A stretch of DNA of 15,809 nt, taken from NCBI GenBank assembly GCA_004335635.1, contig QAXH01002924.1, positions 1 to 15,809 on the forward strand. Reading direction: 5' to 3'. The stretch is from Chloromonas sp. AAM2 (lineage: Eukaryota; Chlorophyta; Chlorophyceae; Chlamydomonadales; Chlamydomonadaceae). The first letter of the stretch is position 1. Each line of letters opens with the position of its first letter. Under the pieces are notes generated by a model that saw nothing but the letters and a program-made list of their open reading frames with translations, searched no databases and was not told the origin of the DNA. This document shows positions 1 through 7,601 of this stretch, in pieces. Position numbers and translations under genes: made by a program.

Positions 1-63
1 CCTACCCTACCCTACCCTACCCTACCCTACCCTACCCTACCCTACCCTACCCTACCCTACCCT
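1..63. repeat. Telomeric repeat array (CCCTA)n / (TAGGG)n
   Basis: Twelve and a half perfect copies of a 5-base unit fill the first 63 bases. On the plus strand the unit is CCCTA, so the strand whose 3' end lies at the left terminus reads TAGGG. That is the orientation expected of a true left chromosome end: G-rich strand running outward. There is no variant unit and no subtelomeric spacer; the next bases belong to an open reading frame. The unit is shorter than the TTAGGG, TTTAGGG and TTTTAGGG types known from green algae and plants. TAGGG itself is established in Giardia. An internal microsatellite is possible only if sequence left of base 1 was cut off. Confidence 0.88.
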
Positions 64-3051
64 TCACCGGAATGAAATCCTCTTCCTATTCTGGTGTACT
101 GTACCTTGTCTACAGCGACCACATTGTTTGAGTAGGGTTGTTCCAGCAGGGCCTCCTCGCCCACCAGATCCCAAACAGCTAGCTCAATATCCCCAGCATC
201 ATAAGCCTGCTCCCAGAGTCTGCTGTTTCCTCCCATGGAGATGCGCCCTGGCCTACTTCCTGTCATGGAGATGCGACCTACTGGCCTAAACCCTACATTT
301 CCGGCCAGAGATACTCGGCCACTGATCGAGGGCCGCGATGTGCAACCAACTGTTAGGTGGGCTGGAATGGACGTTTTCATGTGTATCGCGGGTGTTGGAT
401 TTGGGTGGGCGGGTTGCAATGGGAGCGAGGGCACAGGGACGGCAGCGTTTGACAGACGACTTGCGGAGGCGTTGCCGACGCCTTGACTGAACGGGTTTGT
501 GATCACACGGATTGATGTTCCACTCAGGCGTGAAGGCGAACTGGGACCGGAGTCTGGCAGGGGCGGTCGACGGGGCGAGGCAGTTGGGCTGCTATGGGGT
601 GACCCTTGGGCAGATATAGCGTGGCTGTTGAAGCTCTGGGCGTTGTAAGCTCCTTGGGTGGAATTGGAGTGGCGGCGAAAGCTCGAGTCGTCGAGTGCGG
701 CAACTGCAGCGGCTTCTGCCTCTGCTGCAGCAGCTGCGGCTGCCGCTGCCGCAGCAGCTGCCGCCTCTTTGGCTGCTAGAGCTGCAGCAGTGGTGTACAC
801 GGCATTGCCTGCAGGGCACACAGCAACAATTACAGGGAATGGAGGACGGAATGAAGGTAGCGCTTGAGATCTCGGGTTCCAGGGCAGACACCGAGCAACA
901 CAGGATCAAGAGCATGGCCAGCCGATGCCATCTTCTTGTACGCCGATTTGATCAGGACGTAGTCAAAGACAACGCAACTGGCAAGGGCATGCTGCTGGAC
1001 TGCAGCAAGCATTGTGCAGGTTACGCTATGTAAGAGCCTCGTTATGGAACAAAGGGCACAGCGATAGGCTGTAGAAAGTTGGCAAAGGATGGACGAGGTT
1101 GGACTTTGTGGTCGATTGCAAGTGCAAGTGCAAGAGCACAAGCTGGTTCAGTCATTTTAGTTGGGGACAGTGCAGTTACTGGCAAGGGTTGACAGACTGC
1201 AGCAAGTGTCGTGCCGTGTCGTGCCGTGTCGCGATGATGTACGTTCTGTATTGCTCACCTGACAGGAGCCAGTATGCCTGAGTGCCCAGGCCCTCCTCCC
1301 TGGTGATGACCTGCCCCGGTTCGAACTCAACCAACCGCAGGCGCGACAGGCAGTGATACCAGATCGCGGTGCGTGTGCGGTCTGTGCCGTGCCATGTGGT
1401 TGGGAAGTCAATGTTGCGACCAAACTCAGCGATCTCTCTGCAGCAGCAACAAGTATGTTCTCAATAACATAGCCGACTGTGAACAACACCAGTGGTACAT
1501 TGACTATCTGACATGTTGACTAGCGTTTGGAAATGTTACAATGGTTTCGCACCACCAGCCCTTACCTGAGGTGTACCGCTCTCCTGGCAGACCAGGGCAT
1601 GTGCAGCAGCTGTTTGAACTCGGCCGCTGCACTGACGTCATCAACAATGGCTGACTTGTTCAACCTTGCCCTGCAGTCAGAGAAGGAAAGAGGAAGACTC
1701 AAAAGGGTGTTGCCTGGCCTTGTGTCAGAGGGTTCTCTTTAGTTTACTGCATACTATACTGCATACCGGCCGCTGCAACTGACTAGCGTGGTATCAGAAG
1801 TATCGCTGTGACCCTGGGTTTCGAAAAGTTGGACTAATTCCAGGGTTCAGAACGAAGAATATCTGAGATTCTAGCATTGCCTAACTCAGCAGCTAGCCAG
1901 GATTCGCATAATACAGTATATCGGCAAATCTGTGTGCTCACGCCGTATCAAGCAGCCATAGCAGGGGGGCCCGTCCAGGGCGAATTGGACCTGCTGTGCT
2001 TAGACCTCTGCTGCGTGTTCTGGATTCTGAACCTACCAAGGGCTTTTGCCTCCACTGCCAGCAATGTACTTGCTCACCTTGCGGGTGTGCCATGCTTATA
2101 CTGCACTTTTCAATCCATGGTACTTGGTCATGGAATGGCCTGCTTATGCTTGCGTTGCTGACAACCTTAGATGCTCAGCTTACCACCTTGCCACAGGTGT
2201 GCTGCTGTTGCTACGTTGCCGTGGCTGAATTCCCTGCAACTCTTTTTTGTCTGCTGCGCATGCCGGTCAAACTGTGTACCATCTACAACTGTCTGCTCCG
2301 CGTATCAGTGCCGCACCCGGCACGTGCTTGTTGTAAAGTGGGGAAAACAGCTCGCCGGCTGAACATGGAAAGGGAAAGCATTGTAATGATCAGGTGCCTG
2401 CCGGACTCACTCTTCCACCAGGTCGGACATCGCCTCCAAATTGAAGTTGCTCTTGCCATTCTTTCTGCGGGGCAGATGTTTCGGCATCAGAGTCATAAAG
2501 ACAACCATCAATGAAGCTGTGAGCATGGACGGTAGCTTCAGCCATGCAAAAGAGATGCAGACTCGCCAACACGCCACTGAACATGGAACAGGAGACAATG
2601 TGCCTGCTGTCATCAGTATAAGCTGGCATGAATCCAACAATTCAAATCCTGCCTGTGCAGGCACGCCTGCTCATAGGTAAGCATGGATTGCTCTGATGAT
2701 GCTGCGATTCTGGTCAAGCTAGACTGGATGGGTGGTTAGGATGGTACTGTTGACTAATGCGAGCATGTGGGTACAGAAGCTGTGTTGGTGTGCATGGGTG
2801 GTGTCAGGGTGGGGCAAGCTGCAAGCTGCTAGATATGGTTGTTTTCACCTGATGAGCTGAAGCTTCTTCTTGAGGTTTGCGATACGGATGCTGGGCTCCG
2901 CAAAATTGATTGGGTTTGCCTTGTCGCCTCCCTCCTGAGCTTGCGCGCTAGCCTCTACAGCAAGAACGGTCCCTTGGCCGTTTTGCCCCGCAGAGGCATC
3001 AAACGCTGTCGCTAGAGGCTGAACAGGCTGGCTGCTCTTCCATCTCAGCAT
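57..3051 (-). CDS. Cyclic-nucleotide-binding-domain protein, 3' end truncated by the telomere
   Basis: Exons in reading order are 3051-2849, 2464-2411, 1437-1259 and 808-57, all with GT-AG borders and matching phases (2, 2, 1). They total 1188 nt, or 395 residues. Exon 3 carries the first half of a CNBD: FEPGQVITREEGLGTQ followed by YWLLSG. Exon 4 continues with NAVYTT, then has a low-complexity insert of about 190 residues with a 14-Ala run and GRISM motifs. It then resumes the domain with WDLVGEEALLEQPYSNNVV and ends at YTRIGRGF. The Gly-Glu pair of the phosphate-binding cassette is present, but the Arg after Pro is Tyr, so nucleotide binding is doubtful. No membrane segment is visible, so it is probably soluble rather than a channel. 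The start ATG at 3051 follows an in-frame TAG at 3108-3106. The stop codon (59-57) lies inside the telomere array. The intact gene was probably longer. Confidence 0.72.
213..795 (-). other. Low-complexity insert inside the CNBD (poly-Ala, Ser/Pro, GR-x-S motifs)
   Basis: This part of exon 4 separates the NAVYTT strand of the CNBD from its Gly-Glu cassette. It opens with an alanine-rich tract written in mixed GCN codons (about 700-780), continues with a Ser/Pro-rich stretch, and ends with three related motifs: SGRVSLAG, GRISMTG and GRISMGG. The two GRISM motifs come from a DNA duplication, since CATGGAGATGCG occurs at 234-245 and again at 264-275. No splice pair that would cleanly remove the insert was noticed, so it is probably translated. 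It looks intrinsically disordered. Confidence 0.65.
1205..1234. repeat. Short tandem repeat GTGCCGTGTC in an intron
   Basis: About two and a half copies of a 10-base unit (GTGTCGTGCC in another register) lie in the third intron of the CNBD gene, just downstream of the exon 3 donor. No function can be assigned. Confidence 0.5.
1438..2410. other. Long intron of the CNBD gene, no exon seen
   Basis: This 973-base interval between exons 2 and 3 is much longer than the gene's other introns. Its donor is GTGAGT and its acceptor is preceded by TTGTTGCTGCTG. No coding segment was recognised on the minus strand. The open frames on the plus strand here are Cys-rich, have no recognisable domain and look like chance. 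A phase 2-2 exon hidden inside cannot be excluded. Confidence 0.5.
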
Positions 3052-3469
3052 TTGAGGAGACCCGGCTTCAGACAAAGGTGTCGTACACGACGCAACCGGG
3101 AATCGCTAAGGCCGGTTTCGGCGCGGGGTTCGAGTCCGTGCCATATCAAAAGCCACATATGCCATGGAAACAAAGGCGGTCAATACACCGTACCACTACA
3201 GCCTAACCGCTGCCTTTCGGTTTTCCGGCACCACGATGACAGCCGAATGCGCCACCCCATTCCCTTGGCACCCCTCCTGCCCATGTTGAAACATCGTAAT
3301 TCTTTCATCGACCCCAATCTTATAGGTTCCGTTGTGCCTTTCCGCATCGGCTGGTCCAACGAAACGATGTCCAACGTCCAACGTCCAACGAAAACAAACG
3401 TGGTGTAGCCCACACATGGCACTGCACAGGGGCTCACACTTGCTCCACACAACGGGCACTTTTATCACA
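3052..3469. other. Divergent intergenic region, putative bidirectional promoter
   Basis: This is about 420 bases between the proposed starts of the minus-strand CNBD gene and the plus-strand ER-protein gene. No convincing TATA box was seen. It contains three perfect copies of the 7-mer GTCCAAC (3369-3389), about 110 bases ahead of the plus-strand start. A GGTTCGAGTCC string at 3127-3137 resembles a tRNA B box, but no tRNA folds around it. Regulation of both genes from here is inferred only from the head-to-head layout. Confidence 0.45.
3369..3389. repeat. Three tandem copies of GTCCAAC
   Basis: The 7-mer GTCCAAC is repeated exactly three times in the upstream region of the plus-strand gene. 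It could be a clustered factor site or simple slippage; nothing in the sequence decides. Confidence 0.5.
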
Positions 3470-3481
3470 ATGTTTTTTCTG

Positions 3482-6198
3482 ATGGCCCATCACAGCCATA
3501 AAACCCTGCTAGGTGCGGTGCTGGTGATGCTGCTGCTGGCCCAGCCAGCAGTAGAAGCCAGTGTATTTGACGATGCAGTCAATTTTGTGGTCAACAAAGG
3601 TGAGGCTTGCTGGCAGCAAACCAATAACATGGGATCGTATCAGCACCACAACAGGGCGCTGGAATGTCTCTGCAGTTTTATATGCTCATGGTCTCCAGCT
3701 GCTAGGGTGCATGCTGAGCACAGGTCTTCTTCTACTCCTTGCACTGGTATCATGTAGCCTTTGACCAGCCTGTTGACACACGCGCGTGTCATGCCCTCTG
3801 CCGGTCATGCGTACAGCACTGGGAGTTTTTGCATCCGGCACAGCCCAGGTGCAGCCCTCCATCTTCAGAGTGATAGATGCAGTAGCAGCCAAGCGGCAAG
3901 CCAGGGGAGACATGCAGGTGAAATCCTTGCTGTGATCAGCACACAGGTGTGACCACAGAAAGGCGTCATGTGCTCGACTACTTTGTAAGACGCACTCATG
4001 TATGTTGCTTGCCAGACGATTTGTGCTTGTGTTCCATCAGTGCATGGCGTTTGTACTCGTGTTAATGTGAGCTTAGCCAACACATGGTTCATGCCTGGGA
4101 TGCAACAGTTGAGTGTTGTTTCATGGCAACAATGGCATGCAGGGTGCAACACGAATCCAAGAGCTGAAGCAATGGTTCAGCTTCCTCGGTTTACATAAAG
4201 GACTGCCAGCCATTGCTGGCCAGCTGCTCACTCACCGAAAGTAAGTTTCTTGCTGTTGGGCATGGGTTTGCTTCTGGGTAAACACAATGTGTTCACGTCG
4301 GCTTGCAAATAGACACGCCCAGGCCTGCTGCTACCACAGGCAACATGGAGCATATCAGCTCGTGTTTGCTGCTGAGTTTGCTTCAGAGGTGCTCCGTGCT
4401 TGGGCTTGATATTGGTATCTTCACTGCACACGTGACACAGCTGTTACGTTGCCTTGCTCTGCTTTGCAGGGCGCTGACGGATGCCTGGGGACTGGTGTCA
4501 GGAACCGCCAAAGCATGCCAACAACGGGCCTCACAAGGTATCGATCATGCTGTGCCAGCAGCTATGTCATGGCTTACAAGGAACCGCCTGCATCCTTGGA
4601 CACCTTGTATGAGCAGTCACGGGACTGAAGGTTGCCCTTTACAAGAAGTATTGGCAAGAACAACTCACACGTGACCGCCTTTGTGTGCATGAGTGCAGCA
4701 AGTCACGCTTCTGGCCACGCTCTTGCATGTTGTGCGCATTGCAGTGGGTGTAGTGCAGGCGTTACAGGAACAGTCCTCAGACATCACCCGGGTGACAAGG
4801 GTGGTCGTGGCTAAACTCAAGGACGCACTGCCGGTGGGTGGCCATGCAGGCATGGCCATGCAGCCCAATGTGTACACGTGTCTTCAAAGTCAGTGTCTAA
4901 TGTAGGGAAAAGTTGCCAGCTTGCCACAGACCTAAGGCCCGGCACTTGATGCAATGCAATTCGAAGGGAAACCAAACCGACTTCACCCAGTCAGCTTGTC
5001 ATCACACTACACCACCAAGCGTCGGACAGAAAGTCAGTGACAGCTACGGACATTAACCCCAATTTGAATATTATTGCGTGGGTAGATAGCTTGTAGAGAT
5101 TCACGGGGGGCTGAGCATTTCTGTGCGTGCGTTGGCGTGCAGACTGGGCCCACCCAGGCTTTCTTCCGCGACCTGTCGGTTGAGTTGCACTCGGACAACC
5201 TGGCAGCCGACATTCTTGAGGTGTGTGGTCTGATGGGCCCGAGATCGAAGGGAACACAGATGATGGTCACTAGTCAGTAGTGTTGTCAGTTGATCTGTGT
5301 TGAGCGTTCTGATGAGATTTGCGACGTGTTGTCAGTGGAGCTGCTACTAGTCGAGCTCCTCAAGCTGGTCTTGAAACCAAGAGACGCACACACTCACACC
5401 AAGTGGAGCATACAGTTCTGCGGCCTGTTTTCCATGCTTGCCTGTTCAGGAGCTGTTGCCTCAGGAGCAGCGGCAACAGATCATGCAGTCACTGCAGCAG
5501 TACCTGGCCATGCTAAGGTGGGATGTGCAGTGTATGGGCTTTGGACTAAGTCTTGTTACAGTGCTGGATTTGATATGTGTGGTGAAGAAGGAAGACCATG
5601 CCTAAGCCGCAGATGCGAAGGGTCATGTTTGGATAAGTGCAACTGTGACCTTTGGACAGTGTTTCACGCCTATTTGCTGTGAGTGAGAGGGTATTAACTC
5701 ATCTGCATGCCTGTGGTATGGGTGAGAGCGCGGCAAACAGTGTATGATCGCAAACACAAAGTAACGCGTTTCCAAAGGGTACAGCTGTTCAGCCGTGCCG
5801 TGGTTTGCAATGGGCACACAAGATTGAGTCTGGCCTGCAGGGACTTTCTTCCATACACGTCTGGTTGCCCTCCCGTTGGTTATCTGCCGTGATCATGACA
5901 GCTGGTTATTGCAAAGGGGGAGGGACTCCAACCCGTCCAACCTACTACTAGTAGTGAAGGGGATTGCGACACACCGCGATAGTAATGGCGCTCATGAGCA
6001 ACGGCAACGTCAATACAGAACAGCATGCTAGATAGAGCCAGTAGAGAAATAGTTTACAAGTAAAGTGTGAGTTTTTTTCGCTTGCCTGTGTGTCTAATGT
6101 CCTGCAGGTCTACACTGGAGGGCAACCAGCGGCAGAGTGCACCTGCCCGTGCACCGGCCAGTCAGCCAGCACCAGCCCCGACAGCTGATGAACTGTAG
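3482..6198 (+). CDS. ER-lumenal helical protein with signal peptide and C-terminal ADEL
   Basis: Nine exons: 3482-3599, 3844-3917, 4143-4240, 4470-4537, 4617-4684, 4759-4833, 5143-5220, 5450-5517 and 6108-6198. They total 738 nt (245 residues plus TAG), and every junction is GT-AG with agreeing phase. The N-terminus is a signal peptide: MAHHSHK, a hydrophobic core GAVLVMLLLA, then QPAVEA before SVFDD, which fits the small-residue rule at -3/-1. The body reads as amphipathic helices, for example RIQELKQWFSFLGLHKG, VALYKKYWQEQLTRDR, FFRDLSVELHSDNLAADILE and PQEQRQQIMQSLQQYLAML. The last exon encodes an Ala/Pro linker ending TADEL, which fits the ER-retrieval pattern [KRHQSA]-[DENQ]-E-L. No catalytic motif or known domain was recognised; a chaperone, adaptor or structural role would be a guess. 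An in-frame ATG at 3470 would add four residues. Exons 5-6 have an alternative reading (4703-4833). Confidence 0.7.
4617..4833 (+). other. Alternative exon choices in the ER-protein gene
   Basis: After the phase-1 donor at 4537, two readings restore the frame. One uses 4617-4684 plus 4759-4833 and gives a charged helix (VTGLKVALYKKYWQEQ and onward). The other uses a single exon 4703-4833 with an AAG acceptor and gives the hydrophobic stretch VTLLATLLHVVRIAVGVVQ before the same ALQEQSSDITRVTR segment. Both start with TCACG after the acceptor and both end at 4833 in phase 0. The first is my default because its acceptors are CAG, but either could be constitutive. Confidence 0.45.
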
Positions 6199-6238
6199 CC
6201 CTGCCGGCCTCTCTGTATTCATAATCCACAGCTCTACT

Positions 6239-6243
6239 TGTAA
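6239..6243 (+). promoter_or_regulatory. Candidate polyadenylation signal TGTAA for the ER-protein gene
   Basis: TGTAA, the polyadenylation element typical of chlorophyte genes, lies 41 bases after the stop codon. A second copy sits at 6492-6496 and would give a 3' UTR of about 300 bases, nearer the usual algal length. The sequence alone cannot choose between them. Confidence 0.3.
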
Positions 6244-6272
6244 TGCTGCAGAGGCAGTATTCAGAATGTGCT

Positions 6273-6277
6273 TTACA
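6273..6277 (-). promoter_or_regulatory. Candidate polyadenylation signal TGTAA for the Sfi1-like gene
   Basis: This is the first TGTAA on the minus strand downstream of the stop at 6787, about 510 bases away. If it is used, the transcript end would overlap the 3' end of the convergent plus-strand transcript. Confidence 0.28.
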
Positions 6278-6786
6278 AATTGCTTACTTGGCCACATTTG
6301 GGTGGCCATTTGCTTGGTTGCACCGTTGCACTCTCCACTGCAATTTCGACCCTTGCATGTGTGTTCAAGCCACGTCGTTGAATCTGCATACCTCAATTCA
6401 TCTCAAGCTCAACTTGTGGTATCCCACCGGCGTTGTGCAGACTCATGTCACATGCCAGTGTGCTGCGGCTTGCAACAGTAAATTTTGATGATGTAACAGC
6501 CACAGCACATCACAGGCTTGATCACCGTGTTCATGTCCAACATGGTGTTTTGGGCCCACTGCATTTCCGCAAACATACACCCAACTGTCCCTCTTGATCC
6601 CTGCAGCAAGATTATGTCGTACATCAAATGATCAGGATTCGCTGTATAACATTAGCATGGCAGTTCTTGTCCGTGGGAGAAGACAGTCAGATGCCATAAC
6701 AAACGGTCCGAGTCAACCTTGAAAGGGTCCAGGCAGCTGTGCAAACGCAAGATAAAATCAAGAATACTGGCTTCGTCAAGAACTTA

Positions 6787-7601
6787 TCAAGTCCGCAACA
6801 TGGCTGCTGCGGCGTCAAGCTCTGCAAAGGAGTCCTCCATGCCGACTGATGCTTCACTCTTATGATCGCTGCTCAGGCGGCCAGACAGGCCGGCGGACGG
6901 GTTTGGGCGACCTTGGCTTGACCGGGCCGCGCTTGAGCGCTCATCGCTTGCACTGACACGCGAAGACTTGGCCTGCTCTTTGCTTGCTCTGTCCTCGCTT
7001 GATCGCCGGCTACTGGCTTGCCTGACCGTACCACTTGGTCGGCTGCTGCTGGCACTCTGGCGCTCGTCGCCAGCATCGCTGAAGCGCACTGAGATTGCGG
7101 TGCCTGTTGCACTCGCACGTTGAGCACCGCTTGCTGCACTGGGTCGGTCCTCCTGGGCCCCGGCATGGCTTGCACGATTAGAGGCTGTACCAGTTGCGCT
7201 AGCACGCTGTCTCCCTTGGCTTGCTTGAGCAGCGCTTTTGCTCGTGCTGCCAGACGTCCGGCCATCAGCCTCCTCCTCTTCGTTGGCGTTTGTCACCGCA
7301 TTTGAGGCTTCTGAAGCGCGTTCAGGCCGCTCTTTTACGGCAGGAAGGCGCCCCGAGGCACTTGGAAGCATGTGTCCGGACATTGCCAGGCGTCCGGACA
7401 TTGCCAGGCGTCCCGATGGCGCCGCAGGTGTCTCACTGACCCCGCTTGCCTGCTTCTTCAGTCTTCCACTGACATGCTTGTTGCTCGCTTGCCGACTCAG
7501 CTGTCGGCTCATGGTGCTTCTCGAAGTACGAGAGGGCCGTTGACTGTCGCCATGCGAGATGGCCCAGCTATCCTCGCCTAGCAAAGCATTCGCGTCATCG
7601 C
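6787..7601 (-). other. Ser/Arg-rich C-terminal exon with SGRLAM and QRASATGTA repeats
   Basis: The last exon of the Sfi1-like gene encodes about 270 residues rich in Ser, Arg and Ala. It contains exact short duplications: SGRLAM twice, from an 18-base DNA repeat at 7375-7392 and 7393-7410, and QRASATGTA twice. It has many R-x-S and R-x-x-S sites that basophilic kinases could phosphorylate. It starts GDDANALLGEDSW after a CAG acceptor, and the frame matches the phase-1 donor at 7934. Confidence 0.65.

Larger units (their letters stand above)
6199..6786. other. Convergent 3' intergenic region
   Basis: The plus-strand ER-protein gene ends at 6198 and the minus-strand Sfi1-like gene ends at 6787, tail to tail. 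No coding segment with a recognisable domain or splice pattern was seen, and the open frames here look fortuitous. The region should hold both 3' untranslated regions. Confidence 0.55.

Noticed and set aside
1996..2514. 172-codon plus-strand open frame
   Set aside because: It is Cys- and Leu-rich with no domain, and overlaps the long intron and a 54-base exon of the minus-strand CNBD gene, whose splice phases agree.
3111..3145. tRNA-like B box (GGTTCGAGTCC) upstream of the plus-strand gene
   Set aside because: The presumed T-arm has a mismatch, no sequence upstream pairs with the would-be acceptor strand, and no A box or anticodon arm at the right distance was found.
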